This document shows, in pieces, positions 42,469 to 50,886 of a DNA stretch of 64,000 bases (within the stretch, counting starts at the first letter, position 1; the number at the start of each line of letters is the position of its first letter). The notes beneath the pieces were generated by a model that worked only from the letters and a program-made list of their open reading frames with translations, was not told the DNA's origin and searched no databases. The stretch covers positions 1 to 64,000 of the forward strand of contig NZ_PVZG01000010.1 in assembly GCF_003002065.1 (NCBI RefSeq). The letters are read 5' to 3'. Position numbers and translations under genes: made by a program. This stretch comes from Pseudosporangium ferrugineum. GTDB taxonomy: Bacteria; Actinomycetota; Actinomycetes; Mycobacteriales; Micromonosporaceae.

Positions 42469-43530
42469 TCAGACCGCCATACCGAAGTTGCGGGTGAACC
42501 GGACGTCACCCTCCACCATGTCGTGCATGTCGCTCACGCCGTTGCGGAACATCAGGGTGCGCTCGACGCCCATGCCGAACGCGAACCCGGAGTAGCGCTC
42601 CGGGTCGATGCCGCACGCGACCAGGACCCGCGGGTTGACCATGCCGCAGCCGCCCCACTCGACCCAGCGCGGGCCGTCGCGGTGCTGGGCGAACCAGACG
42701 TCGAACTCCGCGGACGGCTCGGTGAACGGGAAGTAGTGCGGCCGCCAGCGGGTACGCGCGTCGGCGCCGAACATCGCCCGGGCGAAGTGGTCGAGGGTGC
42801 CCTTGAGGTGGGCCATGGTGATGCCCTCGTCGACGACCAGCCCCTCGATCTGGTGGAACACCGGGCTGTGCGTCGCGTCGAGGTCGTCGGTGCGGTACGC
42901 CCGCCCGGGGCTGACCACGTAGATCGGCGGCTGCCGCTTGAGCATGGTGCGCACCTGGCCGGGCGACGTGTGGGTGCGCATGACCAGGCCGGGCAGGTCC
43001 ACGTAGAACGTGTCCATGAGCCCGCGCGCGGGGTGGTCGGGCCCGATGTTGAGCGCGTCGAAGTTGGCCCATTCCAGCTCGAGCTCGGGCCCGTCGACGA
43101 CGTCGTAGCCCATGCCGACGAACAGGTCGGACATGTGCTCCATGAGCGTGGTCAGCGGGTGCCGGGCGCCGCGCGGGCGCCGGTCCCACGGGAGGGTGAC
43201 GTCGACGCGCTCCTCGACCAGCACCCGGGCGGCCCGCTCGAGCTCCAGCTCGGCGAGGCGGGCGTCGAACGCGCCCTGGATGGACTGCCGGGCCACGTTG
43301 ACCCGCTTGCCGGCGTCGGACTTCGCGGCGGGCGGCAGGGAGCCGATCTCGCGGCGGGCCAGCGACACCGGCGAACGGTCGCCGAGGTGGGCGGGCTTCA
43401 GGGCGCCGAGCGCGTCGAGGTCGCCGGCCGCGGCGAAGGCCTTCCCGGCCTCGGCGACGGCGGCCTCGAGGGCCTCGGGGGCGAGCAGGGCGGCCTGCTT
43501 CGGATCGTACGGATCGTTGCGGTAGGACAT
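42469..43530 (-). CDS. pheS: Phenylalanyl-tRNA synthetase alpha subunit
   Basis: 353 residues. N-terminal coiled-coil arm, then class II catalytic core with motif 2 (PSPVFHQIEGLVVDEG; ahead of it THTSPGQVRTML), the substrate loop EFDVWFAQHRDG, and motif 3 region GFAFGMGVERTLM. It is transcribed with pheT, downstream of the TrmH-family methylase gene. Confidence 0.97.
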   Translation of the reverse strand: MSYRNDPYDPKQAALLAPEALEAAVAEAGKAFAAAGDLDALGALKPAHLGDRSPVSLARREIGSLPPAAKSDAGKRVNVARQSIQGAFDARLAELELERAARVLVEERVDVTLPWDRRPRGARHPLTTLMEHMSDLFVGMGYDVVDGPELELEWANFDALNIGPDHPARGLMDTFYVDLPGLVMRTHTSPGQVRTMLKRQPPIYVVSPGRAYRTDDLDATHSPVFHQIEGLVVDEGITMAHLKGTLDHFARAMFGADARTRWRPHYFPFTEPSAEFDVWFAQHRDGPRWVEWGGCGMVNPRVLVACGIDPERYSGFAFGMGVERTLMFRNGVSDMHDMVEGDVRFTRNFGMAV

Positions 43531-43628
43531 GGTCGGGCGAACTCCCTCACACCGGATGAGCCATCGGGCAGTGTACGGAGGCGCGGCTGGGCCGCAGCCC
43601 GCCGGTCAGGGAGTTTGAGCGAAAGAGT

Positions 43629-43657
43629 CAGCCCGCGCGCCCGCGACCAGCGGGCTG
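43629..43657. terminator. Hairpin between methylase gene and pheS
   Basis: CAGCCCGC (43629-43636) pairs with GCGGGCTG (43650-43657) in the 141-base gap. It could be a terminator after the methylase gene or part of a pheST leader that adjusts expression. The gap holds no T-box-like sequence that I can see. Confidence 0.45.
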
Positions 43658-43671
43658 GGTAAACATCCGAC

Positions 43672-44466
43672 TCATGACGGTCTCCTCGGGGAGCGTTGCG
43701 CTCTCGCCGAAGCATACAAGCAGACGGCCGCGGCGGCACCCAGGTTAAGGCTCTCGGCGCCGCCGTAGATCGGCACGCGTACCCGCTTGTCGGCGGCTTT
43801 CAGCACGTCGTCGGGGAGCCCGTGGGCCTCGGAGCCGAACAGCCAGGCGGTCGGCGAGGCCAGCGAGCCGTCGTCGAGCAGCTCGTCGAGGTCGGCGTCG
43901 CCGTAGCCGGTGGTGGCGAGGACGAGCAGCCCGGCGGCGCGCAGGTCGGCGGCGACCGTCAGCGGCGCCCGCACCACGTCCACGTTGAACAGACTCCCGG
44001 CCGAGGACCGCACACACTTGCCGTTGTACGGGTCCACGGCGTCGCCGGCGAACACCACCGCAGCCGCCCCGGCGGCGTCGGCCGTGCGCAGCACCGTACC
44101 CGCGTTGCCCGGATCGCGGATCTCCGCGACGATCGCCACCAGCCGGGGTTGCTTGGCCAGGGCCTCGGCCAGCGGCACGTCGACCTGCTCGCACACCGCC
44201 ACCAGCCCCTGCGGCTGGACGGTCTCGGCGAGCGCGGCCAGCCCCTCGTCGGTCACCGGGGACACCACGGGCGCCTGCAGGGCCAGGTCGCCGTGGCGGG
44301 TGAGCGCCGCGTCCGTACCGAAGAGTTCGAGGACGACGCCCGCGGCCAGGGCGGACCGCACCGCCTGGGGTCCCTCGGCGAGGAAGCGACCGGTCCGGTC
44401 GCGGTCGCGGCGGCGCTGCAGGCGCCGGGCGGCGACCACCCTGGGGGTACGCGGGGTGAAGGTCAC
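43672..44466 (-). CDS. TrmH/SpoU-family RNA 2'-O-methyltransferase
   Basis: 264 residues. N-terminal substrate-binding part (RRRDRDRTGRFLAEGPQAVR) and a SPOUT knot domain with VAIVAEIRDPGNAGTVLRTA, FGSEAHGLP and IYGGAESLNLGAAAAVCLY. Such genes sit between rplT and pheS in many actinobacteria and methylate rRNA (RlmB/TsnR-like); exact target unknown. Start GTG at 44466 with GGAGG upstream. Confidence 0.92.
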   Translation of the reverse strand: MTFTPRTPRVVAARRLQRRRDRDRTGRFLAEGPQAVRSALAAGVVLELFGTDAALTRHGDLALQAPVVSPVTDEGLAALAETVQPQGLVAVCEQVDVPLAEALAKQPRLVAIVAEIRDPGNAGTVLRTADAAGAAAVVFAGDAVDPYNGKCVRSSAGSLFNVDVVRAPLTVAADLRAAGLLVLATTGYGDADLDELLDDGSLASPTAWLFGSEAHGLPDDVLKAADKRVRVPIYGGAESLNLGAAAAVCLYASARAQRSPRRPS

Positions 44467-44537
44467 GCTCTTCCTCCGGGGCGAGGAGCATCGGGGCGCC
44501 TCCCGGACGAACCGGAAGACGCCCCGAAAGGACTTGC

Positions 44538-44930
44538 TCAGGCGGCCTGGGCGGCGGCGCCGCCCGTGCCCTCGGCCGCGACGGCGGCGCGGGCGATCTC
44601 GACGATCGCCGCGAACGACGCGGCGTCGTTGACGGCCAGGTCGGCCAGGATCTTGCGGTCCACCTCGACGCCGGCCAGCTTCAGGCCCTGGATGAGGCGG
44701 TTGTAGGTCAGGCCGTTGGCCCGGGCGCCCGCGTTGATGCGCGTGATCCACAGCTGGCGGAAGTCGCCCTTGCGGTCACGGCGGTCGCGGTACGAGTACT
44801 GCATCGAGTGCAGCACCTGCTCCTTGGCCTTGCGGTACAGCCGCGAGCGCTGACCGCGGTATCCGCTGGCGGTCTCCAGCAACGTGCGACGCTTCTTCTG
44901 GGCGTTCACTGCCCGCTTGACGCGTGCCAT
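44538..44930 (-). CDS. rplT: 50S ribosomal protein L20
   Basis: 130 residues, binds 23S rRNA early in assembly. MARVKRAVNAQKKRRTLLE, GYRGQRSRLYRKAKEQVLHS, YRDRRDRKGDFRQLWITRIN. The Ala/Glu-rich C-terminal tail (~12 residues) is an extension common in actinobacteria. Third gene of the infC-rpmI-rplT block. Confidence 0.97.
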   Translation of the reverse strand: MARVKRAVNAQKKRRTLLETASGYRGQRSRLYRKAKEQVLHSMQYSYRDRRDRKGDFRQLWITRINAGARANGLTYNRLIQGLKLAGVEVDRKILADLAVNDAASFAAIVEIARAAVAAEGTGGAAAQAA

Positions 44931-44969
44931 TTCAGTACTCCTAACAGGGGAACGGTTGTGGCGCGCGCG

Positions 44970-45164
44970 TCAGCGGCCCAGCAGCTTCTTGACTCGCTTG
45001 GTGTCGGCCTTGGCCACGACGACCGTACCGGTCATCCGGCGGGTGACGTGGGAGGACTTGCCCTCCAGCAGGTGGCGCTTGCCGGCCTGCTCGCGGACGA
45101 TCTTGCCCTTGCCGGTGACCTTCACCCGCTTACCCATGCCGGTGTGGCTCTTCATCTTCGGCAC
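44970..45164 (-). CDS. rpmI: 50S ribosomal protein L35
   Basis: 64 residues, start GTG (PKMKSHTGMGKRVKVTGKGK) and KRHLLEGKSSHVTRRMTGTV. Normal length and position between infC and rplT. Confidence 0.97.
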   Translation of the reverse strand: MPKMKSHTGMGKRVKVTGKGKIVREQAGKRHLLEGKSSHVTRRMTGTVVVAKADTKRVKKLLGR

Positions 45165-45206
45165 TTGAACGCCTACTCTCTCGGCCCCGCGATCCGGGGG
45201 GATTAC

Positions 45207-45833
45207 CTACTCTGCGGTGGTGTCGGCTGCTACGGCCGGCGGTGCCTCGGCACCATCGCCCTCACGCGGCTCCCGCGGCGGGCGGGCGTTGGCCGCGACA
45301 GTCGCCGCGGCGGCGGCCTTGGTCGCCCGGTGGGGGGCCAGCACCATGATCATGTTGCGGCCGTCCTGCTTGGGACTGGCCTCGACGAAACCCAGCTCCG
45401 AGATCTCTTCGCTGAGCCTGCGCAGGAGCCGGAAACCCAGCTCGGGGCGGCTCTGCTCACGACCGCGGAACATGATCGTCACCTTGACCTTGTCGCCCGC
45501 CTTGAGGAACCGCACCACGTGACCCTTCTTGGTCTCGTAGTCGTGCGGGTCGATCTTCGGGCGGAGCTTCATTTCCTTGATGACGGTCTGTTGCTGGTTG
45601 CGCCGTGCCTCGCGCGCCTTGAGTGCACTCTCGTACTTGAACTTTCCGAAGTCCATGAGCTTGCACACCGGCGGACGGGCCATGGGCGCGACCTCGACCA
45701 GGTCCAGGTCCACGTCCGCGGCCAGCTGCAGGGCGCGCTCGAGCGGGACGATGCCCACCTGCTCACCCTCGGGGCCGACCAGTCGGACCTCTCGTGCCCG
45801 GATCTGTTCGTTAACGCGTGGTTCGACGCTGAT
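45207..45833 (-). CDS. infC: Translation initiation factor IF-3, AUC start
   Basis: 208 residues: N domain (EPRVNEQIRAREVRLVGPEG, about 4-80), linker, and C domain with KMMRGREQ-like VTIMFRGREQSRPELGFRLL and the tail extension rich in Ala/Pro. The start is placed at ATC 45833. An in-frame TGA lies 9 bases further up, no ATG/GTG/TTG precedes the conserved N-terminus, and GGAGG sits at the right distance before the ATC. The first conventional start (GTG at 45758) would delete 25 conserved residues. Non-AUG starts of infC (AUU in E. coli) let IF-3 repress its own translation. Confidence 0.93.
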   Translation of the reverse strand: MSVEPRVNEQIRAREVRLVGPEGEQVGIVPLERALQLAADVDLDLVEVAPMARPPVCKLMDFGKFKYESALKAREARRNQQQTVIKEMKLRPKIDPHDYETKKGHVVRFLKAGDKVKVTIMFRGREQSRPELGFRLLRRLSEEISELGFVEASPKQDGRNMIMVLAPHRATKAAAAATVAANARPPREPREGDGAEAPPAVAADTTAE

Positions 45834-46193
45834 GGGGCCTCCTCAGAACGAATGTCATGTCCTGGGCTCTCCCCGGTTTCCGGCCGCGGAAAGCCCTGCC
45901 AATGTCGGTCGGCCTCACGCCACCCCCGACGAGCCACGGGGCGACGGGAAAGCAGAAGGCCCCGGCGCATGCCAGGGCCCGCTCGACCGGTCATCGGCGT
46001 CCAGGAGGACGCACACCCACCGCGGGATATTCCCGTGATCGGTTGACCGGACCCGGACGCCACCACGCCCGATCAAGGGCGAGAGCGACACGGGTGGGAA
46101 CCAGCGGGCTCCTCTTTCGCGCCCGGTACCCGTCGGAGCGGAGCTCGTCAGGAGAGAACGCAGGCGTGGTCGACTGTGAGCCACTCTACCAGC
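45834..46193 (-). promoter_or_regulatory. Structured infC leader
   Basis: A 360-base untranslated stretch on the minus strand before infC. It contains the terminator-like hairpin at 45958-45979 and a second stem just before the ribosome site (GGGCTTTCC pairing with GGAGAGCCC around 45865-45900). No convincing gene lies in it. The structure is consistent with control of infC-rpmI-rplT by IF-3, L20 or attenuation, but no known leader family was matched. Confidence 0.5.
45958..45979 (-). terminator. Attenuator-like hairpin in the infC leader
   Basis: On the minus strand GGCCCTGGC-ATGC-GCCGGGGCC folds into a 9-bp stem (one G-U) with a 4-base loop, followed by TTCTGCTTT. It lies ~125 bases before the infC start, so it could stop transcription early. 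Confidence 0.55.
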
Positions 46194-46667
46194 TCAGTCG
46201 GACGAGGCCGAATGAAGGGCCCGCAGCGCCCGGACCCCCTCCACGGCGTACTCCTTGTCGGCGGCCTGCAGCGCGTGTACCGGCACCGTCTCGTCGTCGT
46301 GCAGCTCCAGCGCCGCCCAGGCGGAGTTGCGGTCGAAGCGCACCGCCCGCACCGCCGACCAGGGCAGGTCGAAGTTCCCGATGACGTTGCGGATCTGCAC
46401 GTGATCGGCGTCCGCCCGGACCCGCGGCCGGGTGAAGGCCAGGATGCCCAGCGCGGCGAGCACGCCCAGGCCGATCATCGCGGTCTGGTCGCCGCGCTCG
46501 AACTGTCCGAGGCCGTCGCCGGTGGACCCGTGCAGGCCGAAGCTGAGCGCGGTGAACAGGATCACCACGGCGGCCGCGGAGAGGCCGGCAACCCAGCGGA
46601 TGCGCCGCGGCCGGAACACGACCACCTCGTGCGTCGGAGTCTTCACGCCCACCACTCTCTCACTCAC
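46194..46667 (-). CDS. PH-like domain membrane protein
   Basis: 157 residues. N-terminal basic start, two hydrophobic segments (WVAGLSAAAVVILFTALSFG and AMIGLGVLAALGILAF), then a ~70-residue domain (RVRADADHVQIRNVIGNFDL, WSAVRAVRFDRNSAWAALEL) of the bacterial PH type. GTG start overlaps the hisG stop by 4 bases, so it follows the his genes in translation. Function is unknown. Confidence 0.75.
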   Translation of the reverse strand: MSERVVGVKTPTHEVVVFRPRRIRWVAGLSAAAVVILFTALSFGLHGSTGDGLGQFERGDQTAMIGLGVLAALGILAFTRPRVRADADHVQIRNVIGNFDLPWSAVRAVRFDRNSAWAALELHDDETVPVHALQAADKEYAVEGVRALRALHSASSD

Positions 46668-47509
46668 AACCGGCAGTTGGAGATGTCGGTCACCAGGATG
46701 GCGCGGGCGCCGAGCTCGTACAGCTCGTCCATGATCCGGTGGACCTCGGCGCGGCGGACCATGGCCTGCACGGCGACCCAGCCCTCGCGGTGCAGCGGGG
46801 AGACGGTCGGCGACTCGATGCCCGGGGTCAGCGCGGTGGCGTTCTCCAGCAGGTCCGCCCGTACGTCGTACGCGAGCATCACGTAGCTGCGCGCCACCAG
46901 CACGCCCTGCAGGCGCCGGACGAGCTGCGCCGCCTTCGCCTCCGTGCCCTCGTCGTCGCGGCCGATCAGGATCGCGGACGAGCGCAGCAGCGGCTCCCCG
47001 AACGTGACCAGCCCCGCCTGGCGCAGTGTGGTGCCGGTCTCGACCACGTCGGCGATGAGGTCGGCGACGCCCAGGCGTACGGCGTTCTCCACGGCGCCGT
47101 CGAGGCGGACCACCTCGGCCTTGAGGTCGCGCTCGGCCAGGTAGCGCTCGACCACGCCGGGGTAGGCGGTGGCGATGCGCGAACCGCCGATCCCGGACTC
47201 GGACGAGGAGGCTCCGGCCGGTGCGGCCCAGCGGAACGTCGCCCCGCCGAAGCCGAGGTCGAGCAGTTCCCGGGCCGGGACGCCGGAATCGACCAGCAGG
47301 TCGCGGCCGGTGATGCCGAGATCCAGATCACCCGAGCCCACGTACGTGGCGATGTCGCGGGGACGAAGGTAGAAGAACTCGACATTGTTGTCCTCGTCAC
47401 GGCAGACGAGGTCCTTGGCGTCGGTGCGCTGGCGGTATCCGGCGTCGCGCAGCATCTGGGCGGCCGGTGCGGACAGGGTTCCCTTGTTGGGTACGGCGAT
47501 ACGCAGCAC
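46664..47509 (-). CDS. hisG: ATP phosphoribosyltransferase (long form)
   Basis: First step of histidine synthesis, joining ATP and PRPP. 281 residues, the long allosteric form. N-terminal VLRIAVPNKGTLSAPA, GSGDLDLGITGRDLL, PRPP-binding ADLIADVVETGTTLRQAGL, and a C-terminal ACT-like regulatory domain (SPTVSPLHREGWVAVQAMV) for histidine feedback. Start GTG at 47509 with AAGGAGC upstream; the frame above it overlaps the gap to hisE. Confidence 0.96.
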   Translation of the reverse strand: MLRIAVPNKGTLSAPAAQMLRDAGYRQRTDAKDLVCRDEDNNVEFFYLRPRDIATYVGSGDLDLGITGRDLLVDSGVPARELLDLGFGGATFRWAAPAGASSSESGIGGSRIATAYPGVVERYLAERDLKAEVVRLDGAVENAVRLGVADLIADVVETGTTLRQAGLVTFGEPLLRSSAILIGRDDEGTEAKAAQLVRRLQGVLVARSYVMLAYDVRADLLENATALTPGIESPTVSPLHREGWVAVQAMVRRAEVHRIMDELYELGARAILVTDISNCRL

Positions 47510-47552
47510 GGACGTGCTCCTTCGATCGATCTCGATGGCGGCGGAGGGCACG

Positions 47553-47816
47553 TCAGAGATGTCGGTACACGTCCTCGAGCTCGAGCCCGGTGGCGATCAT
47601 GAGCACTTGTGCCTGGTAGAGCAGCTGCGACAGCTCCTCGGCGGCCCGCTCGGGCCCCTCGTGCTCGGCGGCCATCCAGGACTCGGCGGCTTCCTCGACG
47701 ACCTTCTTGCCGATGAAGTGCACACCCTTGTCCAGTGCCGCGACGGTGCCCGAACCCTCGGGCCGCTCCGCCGCCTTCGTCTGGAGCTCGGCGAACAACT
47801 CTTCGAACGTCTTCAC
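47553..47816 (-). CDS. hisE: Phosphoribosyl-ATP pyrophosphatase
   Basis: 87 residues, MazG-like fold. KTFEELFAELQTKAAERPEG, KKVVEEAAESWMAAEHEG and AEELSQLLYQAQVLMIATGL are the metal-binding helices (EExxE and E-x-x-D). Acts on the HisG product. Standalone (not fused to HisI), as in actinobacteria; it precedes hisG by 43 bases. Confidence 0.95.
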   Translation of the reverse strand: MKTFEELFAELQTKAAERPEGSGTVAALDKGVHFIGKKVVEEAAESWMAAEHEGPERAAEELSQLLYQAQVLMIATGLELEDVYRHL

Positions 47817-47894
47817 GGGAGCCGATTGTTGCAGCTCATTACGGAGTGACGACGGACGGCCCCATCCCTTGGGACGTGGGTTAGCCTGCCCCTC

Positions 47895-48773
47895 ATGGTC
47901 AGCAGAAACACCTTCGCGGCGCTGGGCGGCGCCGTTGTGCTCCTCGCCACGCTGGGCGCGTGCGCCCCGGCCGACGAGACGGGCTCCCCCGCCGCGGGCG
48001 GCCCGGCCTCGGCGTCGAACGCCGCGTGCGCGAAGGGCGCGCTCGCCACCCGGACCGCGGGCAAGCTCACGATCGGCACCGACAACCCGGCGTACGAGCC
48101 GTGGTTCAGCGACAACAAGCCGGCCAACGGCAAGGGCTTCGAGTCGGCGGTGGCGTACAAGGTCGCCGAGCGGCTCGGCTACCCGGCGGCGAACGTCGTC
48201 TGGACCCAGGTCACCTTCAACAACGCGATCGCGCCCGGGCCGAAGACGTTCGATTTCGACATCAACCAGTTCTCGATCACGCCGGAGCGCCGGAAGGCGG
48301 TCGACTTCTCGTCGCCGTACTACCTGGTCCGGCAGACCGTCATCACCACCAAGGGCTCGAAGATCGCCGCCGCGGCGTCGATCGCCGAGCTCCGGGACGC
48401 GAAGCTGGGCGCCCAGGTCGGCACGACCAGCTACCAGGCGATCGACGAGCTGATCAAGCCGTCCGCCAAGCCCCAGGTGTTCAACAACAACGACGACGCC
48501 AAGAAGGCCCTCGAGAACAAGCAGGTCGACGGCATCGTGGTGGACCTGCCGACGGCGTTCTACATGACCGCGGCGGAGCTCGACGACGGCCTGATCGTCG
48601 GCCAGCTGCCGCAGGTGGGCGTACCGGAGCAGTTCGGCCTGGTCCTTGATCTGGGGTCGAAGCTGACCCCGTGCGTCAGCGAGGCCGTCGAGCAGCTGCG
48701 CCAGGACGGCACCCTGACGGAGCTCGAGAAGACCTGGCTCGCCAGCACCGGCGGGGCACGCGAGCTTTCGTGA
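47895..48773 (+). CDS. Amino-acid ABC transporter, solute-binding lipoprotein
   Basis: 292 residues. Lipobox LLATLGAC with Cys23 for lipid anchoring. Family 3 solute-binding protein: GKLTIGTDNPAYEPWF, FDFDINQFSITPERRKAVDF, SSPYYLVRQTVITT, GAQVGTTSYQAIDEL. Predicted to bind polar amino acids or a related compound. Stop overlaps the permease start as GTGA. The permease and ATPase genes follow without gaps. Confidence 0.93.
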   Translation: MVSRNTFAALGGAVVLLATLGACAPADETGSPAAGGPASASNAACAKGALATRTAGKLTIGTDNPAYEPWFSDNKPANGKGFESAVAYKVAERLGYPAANVVWTQVTFNNAIAPGPKTFDFDINQFSITPERRKAVDFSSPYYLVRQTVITTKGSKIAAAASIAELRDAKLGAQVGTTSYQAIDELIKPSAKPQVFNNNDDAKKALENKQVDGIVVDLPTAFYMTAAELDDGLIVGQLPQVGVPEQFGLVLDLGSKLTPCVSEAVEQLRQDGTLTELEKTWLASTGGARELS

Positions 48774-49618
48774 CCACGGAGCTCTACCGGCCCAGCGAGA
48801 TCCAGCGCGGGCGGGTCGCCTACCGCAGGCGGCAGACGATCCGCTCGGTGCTGCTCGCCGCGCTGTCCACCGCGGTGGCCGGCGCCGCCCTGGCCTTCGC
48901 GGTGACCGGCGCGCCCGGCTGGGACAGGGTGAAGTCCTCGTTCTTCGACCCGGACGTCGCGGTGAGGTACCTGCCCGACATCCTCGACGGGCTCTGGCTC
49001 AACATCCGGCTGCTGGTCGTCTGCGCCGCCGCCGCGCTGGCGCTCGGCCTGCTGGTCGCGGTGCTGCGCACGCTGCGGGGCCCGGTCTTCTTCCCGGTAC
49101 GCGCGCTGGCGACCGGCTACACGTACGCGTTCCGCGGCCTGCCCCTGATCATCGTGCTGTACGTGTGCACCCTCGGCGTGCCCGGTCTGCGCCTGCAGGG
49201 CATGCCCAGCGTGCTGGTCCTCGGCGGCGCGGCGCTGGTGATCACGTACGGGGCGTACCTGGCCGAGGTGTTCCGGGCCGGCATCGAGTCGGTGCACCCG
49301 AGCCAGCTCGCCGCCGCCCGGTCGCTGGGCCTCACCTACCGGCAGACGATGCGCCACGTGGTGCTGCCCCAGGCGGTACGCCGGGTCGCCCCGCCGCTGC
49401 TCAACGACACCGTCGCTCTTCAGAAGGACGTGGGACTCGTGTCGCTCGCCGGCCCGATCGACGCCGTGCGCGCCGCCCAGATCGCCACGGCGCAGGACGC
49501 CAACTTCACGCCGTACATCGTGGCCGGGGTGTTGTTCGTGCTTCTCGCCCTGCCGCTGATCGGCGTGACCGACTGGGTGACGCTGCGCGCCGCCCGCCGC
49601 CAGTCCGCGGGGGCCTGA
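48770..49618 (+). CDS. Amino-acid ABC transporter permease
   Basis: 282 residues, about 5-6 membrane helices. The EAA loop is EVFRAGIESVHPSQLAAARS (with LGLTYRQTMRHVVLPQAVRR). It is a HisM/GlnP-type permease. The GTG at 48770 overlaps the binding-protein stop. Confidence 0.93.
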   Translation: MTTELYRPSEIQRGRVAYRRRQTIRSVLLAALSTAVAGAALAFAVTGAPGWDRVKSSFFDPDVAVRYLPDILDGLWLNIRLLVVCAAAALALGLLVAVLRTLRGPVFFPVRALATGYTYAFRGLPLIIVLYVCTLGVPGLRLQGMPSVLVLGGAALVITYGAYLAEVFRAGIESVHPSQLAAARSLGLTYRQTMRHVVLPQAVRRVAPPLLNDTVALQKDVGLVSLAGPIDAVRAAQIATAQDANFTPYIVAGVLFVLLALPLIGVTDWVTLRAARRQSAGA

Positions 49619-49619
49619 C

Positions 49620-50360
49620 GTGCTGCTCTCCTGCGAGAACGTGCGCAAGACGTTCGGGCCCACGGTGGTGCTCGACGACCTGTCGCTGGAGGTGGACGAG
49701 CACCGGGTGGTGGCCCTGATCGGCGCCTCCGGCTCGGGCAAGTCGACCCTGCTGCGCTGCGTCAACCTGCTCACCGGCATCGACGACGGCACGATCCGGC
49801 TCGACGGCGAGGACATCACCGACCCGCGGGTCAACCCCGACCTGGTCCGCCGCAGGATCGGCATGGTGTTCCAGTCCTACAACCTGTTCCCGCACATGAC
49901 CGTGCTGCGCAACATCACGCTCGCGCCGGAGAAGGTGCACGGCCGCCCGGCCGCCGAGATCCGCGACCAGGCGATGGAGTGGCTGGGCCGGGTCGGGCTC
50001 GCGGACAAGGCGAACAGCTATCCCGACCGGCTCTCCGGCGGCCAGCAGCAGCGGGTGGCGATCGTCCGGGCCCTGGTCAACAGCCCCCGGCTGCTGCTGC
50101 TCGACGAGGTGACCTCCGCGCTCGACCCGGAGCTCGTCGGCGAGGTCCTCACCATGATCCGTGGCCTCAAGGAGGAGGGCATGACCATGGTGCTCGCCAC
50201 CCACGAGATGGGCTTCGCCCGCCAGGTCGCCGACCGGGTGGTCTTCCTCGACGGCGGCCGGGTGCTCGAGGCCGGGCCGCCGGAGCAGGTGCTCGGCGAC
50301 CCGGTCGAGGCGCGGACCCGGCAGTTCCTGGCCCGCATCATCGAGGCCGGCCGGCTCTAG
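49620..50360 (+). CDS. Amino-acid ABC transporter ATPase
   Basis: 246 residues. Walker A GASGSGKST (35-43), Q-loop VFQSYNLFPHM, signature LSGGQQQRVAIVRAL, Walker B LLLLDEVTSALD, switch His in LATHEMGFA. Polar amino-acid (GlnQ/HisP) type. Its stop is one base from the convergent ribH stop, so there is no room for a separate terminator. Confidence 0.95.
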   Translation: MLLSCENVRKTFGPTVVLDDLSLEVDEHRVVALIGASGSGKSTLLRCVNLLTGIDDGTIRLDGEDITDPRVNPDLVRRRIGMVFQSYNLFPHMTVLRNITLAPEKVHGRPAAEIRDQAMEWLGRVGLADKANSYPDRLSGGQQQRVAIVRALVNSPRLLLLDEVTSALDPELVGEVLTMIRGLKEEGMTMVLATHEMGFARQVADRVVFLDGGRVLEAGPPEQVLGDPVEARTRQFLARIIEAGRL

Positions 50361-50361
50361 C

Positions 50362-50838
50362 TCAGCCCTTCTCGACGGCGCGGATCGTGAGCGCGGCGTC
50401 GAGCACGGCCACCGTGCTCTGCCAGCCCTTGTCCTCGATCGAGTCCTCGAGGCCGGCGCGGTCCTTGGCCTGGCCCAGGCTCTCGACGGTCAGCACGCCG
50501 TGCGCCACCGGGGTGCGCTCGTCGAGCGCGACGCGGGTCAGGCCCGCGGTCACCGCGTCGCAGACGTAGTCGAAGTGGGCGGTCTCGCCCCGGATGACCA
50601 CGCCCAGCGCGACCACGGCGTCGCACTTCTTCGCCAGGGCCTGCGCGACGATCGGCAGCTCCACCGAGCCGGCGACCCGGGCCACGATCACGTCGTCCAC
50701 GCCGCACGACTTCGCCGCCGCCTCGGCCCGCTCGACCATGTGGTCGACCAGGTCGGCGTGCCAGCGCGAGCCGACGATGCCGAGCTTGAGCCCGGCGGCG
50801 TCGACGGTCTGCAGGTGCGGATCCCCGAAACCGGCCAT
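50362..50838 (-). CDS. ribH: 6,7-dimethyl-8-ribityllumazine synthase
   Basis: 158 residues, forms the icosahedral or pentameric enzyme making the riboflavin precursor. GIVGSRWHADLVDHMVERA, VARVAGSVELPIVAQALAKK, VALGVVIRGETAHFDYVCDA (catalytic His). ATG at 50838 with AAGGGGG upstream. Last gene of the rib operon. Confidence 0.96.
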   Translation of the reverse strand: MAGFGDPHLQTVDAAGLKLGIVGSRWHADLVDHMVERAEAAAKSCGVDDVIVARVAGSVELPIVAQALAKKCDAVVALGVVIRGETAHFDYVCDAVTAGLTRVALDERTPVAHGVLTVESLGQAKDRAGLEDSIEDKGWQSTVAVLDAALTIRAVEKG

Positions 50839-50886
50839 GGTGCCCCCTTTTTTCGTGTCAAATGCTGCCACAGCCGAGCCGGACGC

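Noticed and set aside
43531..43671. T-box leader before pheS
   Set aside because: No conserved T-box sequence or specifier loop found; only one plain hairpin.
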